Positions 1 to 7,504 of a stretch of 64,000 nt of DNA are shown here, piece by piece. A model generated the notes under the pieces. It ran no database searches, was not told the DNA's origin, and saw only the letters and a list, made by a program, of their open reading frames with translations. Source of the stretch: Serinicoccus sediminis. Lineage in GTDB: Bacteria > Actinomycetota > Actinomycetes > Actinomycetales > Dermatophilaceae. The stretch covers positions 62,001-126,000 of the forward strand of contig NZ_SDVA01000011.1 of the NCBI RefSeq assembly GCF_004153545.1. Direction: 5' to 3'. Position numbers and translations under genes: made by a program. Positions within the stretch are counted from its first letter, which is position 1. Every line of letters starts with the position of its first letter.

Positions 1-1270
1 GGGGGTCGGGCGCCGCGGCCCGGACGGCACGACGGAGGGCCGGGACCGCCCGGGACAGCGCCGCCGCGGCGTGCGCCCGGACGGTGGACTCCCGGTCGAG
101 GTTGGCGAGCGGATCGGAGGTCAGGAGGATGTCGAGGCGGCCGGCCCCGCCGCGGCGCGCGGCGGCCGCCGCCAGGTCGTCGACGTCACGGGCCGCCGCG
201 ACGTCGCGCACCAGCGCCTCGTCGGCCCGGTGCAGGGCCCGCCCCACGTCGGGCGCCAGGTCGAGACAGCGGCGGACCAGGCCCTGGACGGTGCTCGCCT
301 CGCCCGGCTCCCACAGCACCGGCGAGGTGCGGCGGCGGACCGCTCCCAGCACGTGGATCCGCAGGACCTTGACCGCCAGTGACCGGCGGACGTCCGCGGG
401 GAGCGCGACCACCCAGGGCTCGTCGAGCAGGTGGGCCAGCGCGGTGAGCTCCACGGCGACCGGCCGGACCGCCTCGGTGATCCGGTCGGCCCCGTCGGTG
501 CCGATGACGTACGCAGGCAGGTCCAGCCCGTAGTCGACCCGCAGCCCCGAGGTGCTCAGCCGCAGCGAGAGCAGGACGTCGCCACCGGTGCGCATGCCCG
601 GGGTCAGCGGACCGGTCCCGTCACCGGGGAGCAGCCCCAGACCCTCGAGCGCCTCCCGTCGCAGGAGCCCGAGCGGCGCCGTGCGGTAGGCCAGCCGGTC
701 GCGCACGAAGTCGAGCTGGGTGGTGCGCCCCGGCCGGACCCGCGGCGTCGCGACGTGCTCGCCGTCCTGGGTCTCCAGCCGGGCCATGAGCCAGTCGGAG
801 CCCAGCCGGTCGGCGCGGGACACCCAGCTGCCGAGCGCTCCGGGGGCGAACCAGTCGTCGCTGCCGATGATGCACACGTACCGCCCGGTGGCGGCGGCGA
901 GCCCCGCGTTGAACGGGCCCGAGGGGCTGCCCATCCCGTCCCGGACCTCGACGAACCGGGTGTGGGCGCCGACCGTGTCGGCGACGTCCTCGTCGAGGCG
1001 GCTGAGGACGGCGCGGCGCACCGCGTCGGCCTCGAGCTCGTGGCACATGACGCTCACCCGCACCCGGTGCCCGCCCGGGACCACGCCGGTCAGGTCCGCG
1101 CCTCGCAGGGCTGACGCGACGGCGCGCTCCACAGGCCGTGCGAGGTCGTGCACCGCCACCACCACGTCGACGTCGACGGCCGGGAGGGCCGCCGGGGAGG
1201 CCGAGACGGACGTGCCCGCCGGGTCGTGGCTCGACGAGGTGGTCGACGTGGCGACGCGGTCCGGGCTCAT
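1..1270 (-). CDS. Family 2 glycosyltransferase, 3' end beyond the window
   Basis: The reading frame opens at ATG 1270 and stays open to base 1, so the C-terminus lies outside the window; at least 423 residues are visible. After about 25 flexible residues comes a GT-A start (PAVDVDVVVAVHDLARPVER) and then NAGLAAATGRYVCIIGSDDW, which carries the nucleotide-sugar binding acidic pair typical of GT2 enzymes. It probably transfers a sugar to a surface glycan at the cytoplasmic membrane. The ATG overlaps the stop of the ABC exporter by 4 bp (ATGA), so the two are co-translated. The acceptor cannot be told from sequence. Confidence 0.82.
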   Translation of the reverse strand, partial: MSPDRVATSTTSSSHDPAGTSVSASPAALPAVDVDVVVAVHDLARPVERAVASALRGADLTGVVPGGHRVRVSVMCHELEADAVRRAVLSRLDEDVADTVGAHTRFVEVRDGMGSPSGPFNAGLAAATGRYVCIIGSDDWFAPGALGSWVSRADRLGSDWLMARLETQDGEHVATPRVRPGRTTQLDFVRDRLAYRTAPLGLLRREALEGLGLLPGDGTGPLTPGMRTGGDVLLSLRLSTSGLRVDYGLDLPAYVIGTDGADRITEAVRPVAVELTALAHLLDEPWVVALPADVRRSLAVKVLRIHVLGAVRRRTSPVLWEPGEASTVQGLVRRCLDLAPDVGRALHRADEALVRDVAAARDVDDLAAAAARRGGAGRLDILLTSDPLANLDRESTVRAHAAAALSRAVPALRRAVRAAAPDP

Positions 1271-3042
1271 GCCAGCCCCGACAGCCGCGCCTGGGTGGCG
1301 AACTCCGGATGGGCCGCCACGACCTCGTCGAAGCTGCCCCGGGCCACGATGGTGCCGTCCTTCATGAAGCAGACCTGGTCGCTGTGCCGGACGGTGGAGA
1401 GCCGGTGCGCCACCGCGACCACCGTCACCTGGCCGTGCAGGTCGCGGATGGCCCGGGCGACGGCGTCCTCGGTGGCGGTGTCCAGCGCCGAGGTCGCCTC
1501 GTCGAGGACGAGGACGAGCGGGTCGGCATACAGGGCCCGGGCGATGCCGAGGCGCTGCCGCTGCCCGCCGGAGAGCGCGAGGCCGCGCTCGGCGACCCGG
1601 GTGGCGAGCCCGCCCCGCTCGTTCACCACGTCCATGAGCTGGGCCCGCTCCAGCGCGCGCGTCACCGCCGCCTCGTCGATGTCGTCGCCCCAGGTCAGCG
1701 CGACGTTCTGGGCGATGGTGCCGTCGAAGAGGTTGACCTCCTGCGGCACGTAGCCCACCCGTGCGCGCCACGCCCCGAGCACCTCCGGCAGCGGCCGGCC
1801 GTCGATGCGGATCTCACCCTCGGACGGGGTGAGCAGGCCGAGCAGCACGTCGACCAGCGTCGACTTGCCCGCCCCGGAGGCTCCCACCAGGGCGACCGAG
1901 GACCCGAGGGGCACGTCGAGGTCGACGGCCTGCAGCGCCGGCTCGGCCGACCCGGGGTAGGAGAAGGACACGTCGCGCAGCGACAGCAGCCGGGGCGCGT
2001 CCGGCAACGGCTCCCGGCCCAGCTGCTCGGCGGCGTCGACGTAGCCCTGCGCGTCCCGGATATCGGTGATGACGGCCTCGGCGTGCGGCAGCGTCGAGGC
2101 GGTCTGCGTGATGATCGACTGGAAGCGGTTGACGCTCGGGATCATCCGCATCCCGGCGACGGCGAACAGCGCGATCGCCTCGAAGGCCTGCTGCGCGCCG
2201 CCGAGCAGGTAGGCCACGCCGCCGACCAGCGCGAAGCCGAGCACCAGCCCGGTGTCGGTGACGAACTTAGGCACCGTGTTGAGGAACATCAGGTGCGAGC
2301 GGGCCCGCGTCGCGTGCACCCGGTTGGCGTGCACCTCGTCGGCGACCTCCTGCGCCTTGCCGCGCAGCGTCACCTCCTTGAGGGCGCCCATCATCTCGGT
2401 CATCAGCCCGGCCACGACGAAGGAGTAGTCGCGGCCCACCCGGCCGGCGACAACCGCGCGGGGCGAGATGACGGCATACATGAGCACGGCCAGACCGCCG
2501 AGGTAGGCGAAGGTCACGACCGCGGTCACCGGCTGCGCGACGAGGAGCACGACGAGCACCGCGGCGAAGGTCGCGAGCTCGGCCGGCAGAGACGCGGCCG
2601 GCAGCAGCAGCCCGGTGGTGGTGTTGGCGATGCCGACGTCGGCCAGGCGGACCAGCTGGGAGGTGTTGCGCTTGAGCCGCTCGGTCCACGGCGCGCGGAT
2701 GTAGGCGCCGAAGAGCCGGTCGCCGATGACGAGGTCGTAGGCCGCGAGCCGCTTCGCCACCGCCCACTGCAGGGCCACCGTCGCGAGCCCCTTGACGACG
2801 ACGAGCAGGCAGATGGCCCCGAGGAGCCAGGCGTAGCGGTCCGGGGGGACGGCGCCGACCACCGGCAGCTGCACCGGATCGCCCTGGATCATCGGCGCCA
2901 GGGTGAAGGCGAGCAGCGACAGCGCCAGGATGTCGACGACGGCGAGGACGCTGGAGGCCGCGGCATACCCGATGAGGAACCACCGGGTGCTCGGCGGCAG
3001 GAGGGGCAGGAGACGACGCAGCGCCCGCAGCAGACGGATCAC
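1267..3042 (-). CDS. ABC exporter, fused membrane and ATPase domains
   Basis: A 591-residue half-transporter: an N-terminal six-helix exporter domain (about residues 10-310) followed by an ATPase domain with Walker A GASGAGKST near residue 387, signature LSGGQRQRL near 490, Walker B LVLVLDEATSAL near 510 and a switch His in VAVAHRLS. This is the MsbA/PglK/lipid-linked-glycan flippase layout, and the neighbouring glycosyltransferases suggest a lipid-linked glycan as cargo (inference). The GTG at 3042 is chosen because GAGGAGG sits 8 nt upstream. A longer version from 3099 would overlap the divergent gene and its promoter. Confidence 0.85.
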   Translation of the reverse strand: MIRLLRALRRLLPLLPPSTRWFLIGYAAASSVLAVVDILALSLLAFTLAPMIQGDPVQLPVVGAVPPDRYAWLLGAICLLVVVKGLATVALQWAVAKRLAAYDLVIGDRLFGAYIRAPWTERLKRNTSQLVRLADVGIANTTTGLLLPAASLPAELATFAAVLVVLLVAQPVTAVVTFAYLGGLAVLMYAVISPRAVVAGRVGRDYSFVVAGLMTEMMGALKEVTLRGKAQEVADEVHANRVHATRARSHLMFLNTVPKFVTDTGLVLGFALVGGVAYLLGGAQQAFEAIALFAVAGMRMIPSVNRFQSIITQTASTLPHAEAVITDIRDAQGYVDAAEQLGREPLPDAPRLLSLRDVSFSYPGSAEPALQAVDLDVPLGSSVALVGASGAGKSTLVDVLLGLLTPSEGEIRIDGRPLPEVLGAWRARVGYVPQEVNLFDGTIAQNVALTWGDDIDEAAVTRALERAQLMDVVNERGGLATRVAERGLALSGGQRQRLGIARALYADPLVLVLDEATSALDTATEDAVARAIRDLHGQVTVVAVAHRLSTVRHSDQVCFMKDGTIVARGSFDEVVAAHPEFATQARLSGLA

Positions 3043-3066
3043 GCGGGCGGCCTCCTCATGCGCCCC

Positions 3067-3076
3067 ATCGTAGGCT
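3067..3076. promoter_or_regulatory. Overlapping divergent -10 boxes
   Basis: TAGGCT (3071-3076, plus strand) lies 6 nt before GTG 3083. TACGAT (3072-3067, minus strand) faces the ABC exporter. The two hexamers share two bases, so RNA polymerase could open only one direction at a time. The minus-strand start would fall near an ATG at 3059 that opens a 6-codon frame whose TGA overlaps the exporter GTG at 3042. Confidence 0.5.
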
Positions 3077-3082
3077 GCGGGC

Positions 3083-4300
3083 GTGGTCTCCCCCGTCAAC
3101 CGCCTGCGGCGCCTCGCCTGGCGCGGCCTGGCCGCGATGCCCGCACCGGTGCGCGAGCTGGCGAGCCTGCCGGTGCGGCGACGGGCCGACGCCGAGCTGC
3201 GGGCGCTCGCCCCGATGCCGGCGGCCGACCGCCGGCTCTACCTCGGGCCGTGGAACACCGCCGGCCAGGCGTATGCCTGGGCCCGTGCCGCCGAGCGACA
3301 CCTTCCGGCTGTCGCGGCACAGAACCTGCACGCCCACCGCTCGGCGGCCGCGGGGACGTTCCGCTACCCCGCCGACCACGAGATGTCGCCGCTCGCGCAG
3401 CGCGGCCACGTCCGGGAGATCCACGGTGCGCGGGTGCTGCGGGAGGCCACGCACGTGCTCTTCGAGTCGGGGCGGCCGGTGCTCGGCGACCTGCACGCCG
3501 GCTCGATGCTGGCCGACGTGCCCGCGCTCGAGGCGGCCGGCATCCGGCACGCGGTGCTCTTCCACGGCAGCGAGATCCGGGACCTGCGGGCGCATGCGCA
3601 GGCCTACCCGCACAGCCCGTTCCACGGGCCGTGGGACGACTACCTCAGGACGCTGCAGTCCGTGGTCGACCGCAACGAGCGTGAGCTCGCGGGCTACCGA
3701 GGGCCGGTGCTCGTGTCGACCCCGGACCTGCTCGACGTGCTGCCGGGCGCCACGTGGCTGCCGCTGGTGGTCGAGGTCGAGCGTTTCGCGGGGGCGGCCG
3801 GGGCGCCGGCGCTGGAGCGCCCGCGCCCGGTGGTGCTGCACGCGCCGTCCAACCCGCGGCTCAAGGGCACCGAGGCGGTCGAACGGGTGCTGGAGGGTAT
3901 GCAGTCCGCCGGCCTGGTGGAGTACCGACGCCTCACCGGGGTGCCGCACGCGCGGATGGCGTCGTTCGTGGGGGACGCGGACGTCGTCGTGGACCAGGTG
4001 GTGCTCGGCAACCCCGGGGTCCTGCTGGCCGAGACCCTCGCCGCGGGGCGGCTGGCGGTGGCGCACCTCTCGCCGGGGGTGCGCGAGCGGATGGCGCAGG
4101 CCGACCGGGAGCGGGGTGGTGACGGGGTCGTCCCGGTGCTCGACGCCGACCCCGACACCCTCGAGGACGTCCTCCTCGGGGTGCTCGCCGCGCGCGGGCG
4201 GCATACCGAGCTGGCGGCACGGGGTCCCGCCTGGGCACGGCGCCACCACGACGGCGCCCGCGCCGCGGAGGTCCTCGACCGGGTGCTGCTCTCGACCTGA
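3083..4300 (+). CDS. GT-B glycosyltransferase (GT4-like)
   Basis: 405 residues from a GTG start. The C-terminal half has a GT4-like donor site: VVLHAPSNPRLKGTEAVERV near residue 250, then DADVVVDQVVLGNPGVLLAETLAAG near 295-320, where the Glu of the LAE segment corresponds to the nucleotide-sugar ribose/phosphate contact in retaining GT4 enzymes. The N-terminal half is divergent. It is transcribed away from the ABC exporter and probably serves the same glycan pathway. The start has no Shine-Dalgarno; a -10-like TAGGCT lies exactly 6 nt upstream, so the message is probably leaderless. Acceptor and donor are unknown. Confidence 0.75.
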   Translation: MVSPVNRLRRLAWRGLAAMPAPVRELASLPVRRRADAELRALAPMPAADRRLYLGPWNTAGQAYAWARAAERHLPAVAAQNLHAHRSAAAGTFRYPADHEMSPLAQRGHVREIHGARVLREATHVLFESGRPVLGDLHAGSMLADVPALEAAGIRHAVLFHGSEIRDLRAHAQAYPHSPFHGPWDDYLRTLQSVVDRNERELAGYRGPVLVSTPDLLDVLPGATWLPLVVEVERFAGAAGAPALERPRPVVLHAPSNPRLKGTEAVERVLEGMQSAGLVEYRRLTGVPHARMASFVGDADVVVDQVVLGNPGVLLAETLAAGRLAVAHLSPGVRERMAQADRERGGDGVVPVLDADPDTLEDVLLGVLAARGRHTELAARGPAWARRHHDGARAAEVLDRVLLST

Positions 4301-4314
4301 CCACCCCGCCGACC

Positions 4315-4344
4315 GGGGTTCTCACGCCCCGGCAGCAGAACCCC
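4315..4344. terminator. Hairpin downstream of the GT-B gene
   Basis: GGGGTTCT (4315-4322) pairs perfectly with AGAACCCC (4337-4344) across a 14-nt loop, 15 nt after the stop of the plus-strand glycosyltransferase. No U-tract follows, as is common for terminators in high-GC actinobacteria. A 16-bp direct repeat, CCACCCCGCCGACCGG, flanks it at 4301-4316 and 4363-4378. It lies between convergent genes and may act in both directions. Confidence 0.45.
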
Positions 4345-4386
4345 AGTCAGCTCGGGGCTCGGCCACCCCGCCGACCGGCGAATCCT

Positions 4387-4412
4387 GGCCCCGGCGGCAG
4401 GTCCACGGTCAT
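4387..4412 (-). repeat. Dispersed 26-bp repeat containing a stop codon
   Basis: Read on the minus strand it starts ATGACCGTGGACCTG and ends CGGGGCC. It matches 22 of 26 bases with the copy at 44603-44628 and has a looser relative at 44665-44690. The TGA inside it is the stop codon of the DUF1992 gene. It behaves like a REP-type intergenic element that has slid into a gene's 3' end. Confidence 0.5.
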
Positions 4413-4951
4413 TCGCCCGCGCGGGCGTCCCGCCAGGCCTGCACCATCTCCTCGACGTCGAGGCGCCCGACGACCGGCGGTGAGGTGGGGCCGACGTGCG
4501 GGCGCCGCCGGTCGGCGAGGACCCGCTCGTTGAAGTCCTCGACCCGCAGGCGGACCGCGGCCTCGTCGGGCAGGGCGAACAGGGCCTCGGGGTAGGTCGC
4601 CTTCTCCCGGCGCAGCTGCATGACCCCGGGCATGGCCCCGGAGAGGTCGAGCTGCTCGCGGCGGATGAGGTCCTTGACCCACCAGTCGGGGTCGGCGCGG
4701 GTGTCGACGTCGCGCAGCGGCTTGCCGGCGCCGGGCAGGTTGTCGAAGGCGCCCTGCCGCTGCGCCTGGTCGATGGTCTGGTCCACCCAGGACTGCACGG
4801 CGCGGGCGGTGGTCGACGCGGAGGGGCGGCGGCCCCGTCGGCCCTCCGGACCCGGTCGGCCCTGCTCCTCGTGGTCCGTGAGCTGCTCGCGCAGCTCCTC
4901 CTCCGCCCGCTGCGCACCCGGCCGCTCCCCCGGCCGACCCCATCTGCTCAT
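4409..4951 (-). CDS. DUF1992 (DnaJC28-like) protein
   Basis: 180 residues. The core from AVQSWVDQTIDQAQRQGAF to about residue 150 matches the DUF1992 family, found alone in bacteria and next to a J domain in animal DNAJC28; the hallmark NLPGAGKPLRD and the tryptophans of DPDWWVKDLIRRE are present. The first 55 residues are charged and probably disordered. Function is unknown. The ATG at 4951 is chosen because AAGGAG lies about 8 nt upstream; an upstream ATG at 4990 has no such site. The stop lies inside a dispersed repeat. Confidence 0.8.
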   Translation of the reverse strand: MSRWGRPGERPGAQRAEEELREQLTDHEEQGRPGPEGRRGRRPSASTTARAVQSWVDQTIDQAQRQGAFDNLPGAGKPLRDVDTRADPDWWVKDLIRREQLDLSGAMPGVMQLRREKATYPEALFALPDEAAVRLRVEDFNERVLADRRRPHVGPTSPPVVGRLDVEEMVQAWRDARAGE

Positions 4952-5004
4952 CGTCCCGCTCCTTCCTGCGGCCGCCCGTGGGCGTCGCACGGGCGAGGAC
5001 GACC

Positions 5005-6369
5005 TCAGCGTCTCACGTCGGTGGACCTCGGACCCACCTCGAGCGACCTCAGCACGACGTCCGCCGCACCCTCACCGGTGGCCGAGAGGCTGCGGTGCTC
5101 GTGCACCCACGCCACCCGCCGCTCCCGCTCGTGCTCGTCCGGCCCGGCCCGCAGCGCCCGGACCATCGCCTCGGCCACCGCGCCGGCGTCGTGCTCCACG
5201 GCCGCACCCAGCCGGTGCCGTCGCACGTCCTCGGCCGCCGGCCCGGGCCCGGCGAAGACCACCGGCGTCCCGCAGGCCAGGGCGGCGACCACCTTGGTGG
5301 GATAGGCGAAGTCGTAGCCGAGCCCCGGCCGGACGCTCACCAGCGCAGCGGCCGCACCGCGCAGCCAGGCGGCCGCCTCCTCCGGGGGGACCAGGGGGCG
5401 CAGCTCGAGCGCCCCGTCGGGCAGCTCGTCCGCGACGCGCCGCAGCGCCGGCCAGGACGAGCCCTGGCCGAGGAAGACCAGCCGCGCACCGGGCACCTCC
5501 CGCACGACCCGCCGCATCGCCTCGGCGAAGACCTCGGCGCCCTGCCACTCCGAGGCGGTCCCGGCATACACGAGGTATGCCGTGCCCGGCGCCTGCGCCG
5601 CGACCTCGCCGTCGGGGGTGAAGACGTCGGTGTCGATCCCGTTGGGCACGACCGTCACCCGGCTGCCCGGCCCGACCAGCGCGCGGACCCGCTCGGCCAC
5701 GCCGTCGCTGACGGCGACCACGTCGCGGGCACCCCGCAGCGCGAACCGCTCGACGGACCGCATGAGCCGGACCACCGCCGCGGGAGCGCCCGTCGAGGCG
5801 GTGGCGTCGGACCAGACGTCCGCCGCGTAGTAGACGTAGGGGGTGCGCTCGCGCAGCAGGGAACGCAGCGCGAGCGCCACCCGGGTGACCGCGCCCGTCG
5901 TCGGCGGCGGCTCGACCACGACGACGTCGGGCCGCGGGCCGGCGAGCAGCCGCAGGGCGAGCGGCAGGTCGAAGGAGAGGTAGGGCAGGTAGCCGCGGAC
6001 GTAGCCGGTCGCGTCCCGCAGCACCGGCCACCGGCGCACGTCGACCCCCTCGCCGGGAACTGCGGAGGACGCCTCCCGCCCGGGCGCCTCCATCCCGACC
6101 GAGCTTCGCGAATGGTTCCCCTCCACCCCGACCGAGCGCCGCCTGTGGTTCCCCTCCCCCCCGACCGAGCGTCGCGGATGGTTGCCCAGCACCCCACCGG
6201 ACGTCGCCCGTGGTGGGCGCAGCGCCGGCGGAGGCGTGGTCGTGAGCACCCGCACGCGGGCGCGGCCGGCCAGGGAGCGCACGAGGGCACCGAGGCGGAA
6301 GGTCGCGGCCGCGGCCTCGGGCGCGTAGATCCGCGTGGCCAAGACCACCAGCGGTGGCTGGTTCGTCAC
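5005..6369 (-). CDS. GT4 glycosyltransferase with internal 11-residue repeats
   Basis: 454 residues from GTG 6369. The GT-B fold is clear: first strand LVVLATRIYAPE, central VVPNGIDTDVF near residue 240, and donor site GYDFAYPTKVVAALACGTPV near 356. Probably a surface-glycan transferase. Between the second N-terminal strand and GVDVRRWPVLRD lies an extra low-complexity stretch (about residues 50-93) made of 11-residue units ending RRSVG/RSSVG, encoded by a 33-bp DNA tandem array. The start is assigned by homology because the GT-B fold begins there; residues upstream of it are translations of another repeat array. The only Shine-Dalgarno-like sequence, GGATGG 7 nt upstream, is itself part of a repeat unit. 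Confidence 0.8.
   Translation of the reverse strand: MTNQPPLVVLATRIYAPEAAAATFRLGALVRSLAGRARVRVLTTTPPPALRPPRATSGGVLGNHPRRSVGGEGNHRRRSVGVEGNHSRSSVGMEAPGREASSAVPGEGVDVRRWPVLRDATGYVRGYLPYLSFDLPLALRLLAGPRPDVVVVEPPPTTGAVTRVALALRSLLRERTPYVYYAADVWSDATASTGAPAAVVRLMRSVERFALRGARDVVAVSDGVAERVRALVGPGSRVTVVPNGIDTDVFTPDGEVAAQAPGTAYLVYAGTASEWQGAEVFAEAMRRVVREVPGARLVFLGQGSSWPALRRVADELPDGALELRPLVPPEEAAAWLRGAAAALVSVRPGLGYDFAYPTKVVAALACGTPVVFAGPGPAAEDVRRHRLGAAVEHDAGAVAEAMVRALRAGPDEHERERRVAWVHEHRSLSATGEGAADVVLRSLEVGPRSTDVRR
6095..6226 (+). repeat. Four tandem 33-bp units inside the GT4 gene
   Basis: Units start at 6095, 6128, 6161 and 6194, an exact 33-bp period. The first three open CCGACCGAGC and contain CGCG..TGGTT(C/G)CCC; the fourth is degenerate (CCACCGGACGTCGCCC). 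Because 33 is a multiple of 3 the array stays in frame with the minus-strand GT4 gene and encodes repeated GNHxRRSVG-like peptides. It is the inverse of the array at 6371-6498. Confidence 0.8.
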
Positions 6370-6370
6370 C

Positions 6371-6498
6371 GGGCAACCATCCGCGACGCTCGGTGGGAGC
6401 CCGGGCAACCATCCGCGGCGCTCGGTGACGGCCTGGGCAACCATCCGCGACGCCCGGTGGGTCCCTGAGCAACCATCCGCGGCGCTCGGTCGGTCACA
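6371..6498 (+). repeat. Four tandem 32-bp units filling the intergenic gap
   Basis: Units start at 6371, 6403, 6435 and 6467, an exact 32-bp period. Each has the core GGCAACCATCCGCG followed by (A/G)CGC(T/C)CGGT and then a variable 8-9 nt tail; units 1 and 3 have GACGC where units 2 and 4 have GGCGC. The array fills the space between the dehydrogenase stop (6494) and the GT4 start (6369) and is inverted relative to the in-gene array. The last unit contains the dehydrogenase stop codon. Confidence 0.85.
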
Positions 6499-7504
6499 GG
6501 GTCCGGGTGTGCCCGGTGGCGGCGGAGTCGAGGATGGCCTCGACGACCTCGAGGGTGTGGACGCCCTCGTCCATGGACACGACGTCGGCCTCCCGGCCCC
6601 ACAGGGCGTCGCGGAAGTTCTCCTGCTCCACCCGCAGCGGCTCGCGGCGGGCGATGGCATACCGGATCGAGTCGCCCTCGGAGACCCCGCGGAAGGTCGC
6701 CGCACGCTCCCACTCGCTGCGCACGTCACCGTTGGCGACGAAGGTCAGGTCGCCGTGCAGGGTGTCCGCGACGAACGCGCCCTTCTCCCCCGTCGCGACC
6801 GTCTCGCGCACCTTCAGCGGGCTCAACCAGTTCACCGTGTGCGACACGATCGTCCCGTTGCGCAGCCGTCCGGTCGCGACCACCATGTCCTCGTGCTCGC
6901 GGCCCGAGCGGTGCGTCACCTGTCCCGACACGCTCGCGTACTCCGACCGGGCGATCCACGCCGTCAGGTCGATGTCGTGCGTGGCCAGGTCCTTGACCAC
7001 CCCCACGTCCGCGATCCGCGCCGGGAACGGGCCCTGCCGCGACGTCGTGATCTGGAAGACCTCGCCCAGCTCACCGGCCGCGATCCGCCGCCGCATCTCC
7101 AGCAGCGCCGGGTTGCACCGCTCCACGTACCCCACCGCACCGACCAGCCCGGCCTGCGCGAACGCCTCCGCGACCCGCCGCCCCGACTCCGCCGTCGCCG
7201 CGATCGGCTTCTCCACCATCGTGTGCACCCCGGCCTCCGCCAGCGCCAGCGCGACCTCCTCGTGCAGGTACGTCGGCACCGCGACCATCGCCGCGTCGAT
7301 GCCCTCGGCGATCAACGCCTCCACGTCCGCCAGCACCGACAACGGACCCGCCACCCCGTGCTTGTCGCCCACCGGGTCGGCCACCGCCACCAGGTCCATC
7401 CCCTCCACCTCACGGATCACCCGCGCGTGGTGCCGACCCATCGAGCCCAGCCCGATCAGCCCCATCCGGACCGTCCGGCCCTCCTGCAGCAGCCGGGTGC
7501 TCAC
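6494..7504 (-). CDS. Gfo/Idh/MocA sugar dehydrogenase (WlbA/WbpB-like)
   Basis: 336 residues. The N-terminal Rossmann domain begins MGLIGLGSMGRHHARVIRE (GxGxxG) and carries the family EKP motif in HTMVEKPIAATAESG; KDLATHDIDLTAWI contains the catalytic-region Asp and His of this family. With the adjoining aminotransferase and acetyltransferase it matches the WlbA-WlbC-WlbB set that converts UDP-GlcNAc-uronate to the 2,3-diacetamido sugar by C3 oxidation, transamination and acetylation. The GTG at 7504 overlaps the aminotransferase stop (GTGA). The stop codon lies in a tandem repeat unit. The exact substrate is inferred from the neighbours. Confidence 0.82.
   Translation of the reverse strand: MSTRLLQEGRTVRMGLIGLGSMGRHHARVIREVEGMDLVAVADPVGDKHGVAGPLSVLADVEALIAEGIDAAMVAVPTYLHEEVALALAEAGVHTMVEKPIAATAESGRRVAEAFAQAGLVGAVGYVERCNPALLEMRRRIAAGELGEVFQITTSRQGPFPARIADVGVVKDLATHDIDLTAWIARSEYASVSGQVTHRSGREHEDMVVATGRLRNGTIVSHTVNWLSPLKVRETVATGEKGAFVADTLHGDLTFVANGDVRSEWERAATFRGVSEGDSIRYAIARREPLRVEQENFRDALWGREADVVSMDEGVHTLEVVEAILDSAATGHTRTL

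Noticed and set aside
3042-3099. Longer ABC exporter start at 3099
   Set aside because: It overlaps the divergent gene and both -10 boxes, while GTG 3042 has a strong GAGGAGG site.
1138-3684. 848-residue plus-strand open frame
   Set aside because: Its translation is Arg/Gly/Ala/Pro/His-rich with no domain. It lies antisense to the ABC exporter and then out of frame with the GT-B gene; it is a high-GC shadow.
6095-6498. CRISPR-like array
   Set aside because: Units are 32/33 bp with almost no variable spacer (8-9 nt tails), only four per cluster, partly coding, and no cas genes are present.
6370-6729. 120-residue N-terminal extension of the GT4 protein
   Set aside because: It would translate the repeat array and the antisense of the dehydrogenase 3' end. 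The GT-B fold begins at the GTG at 6369.
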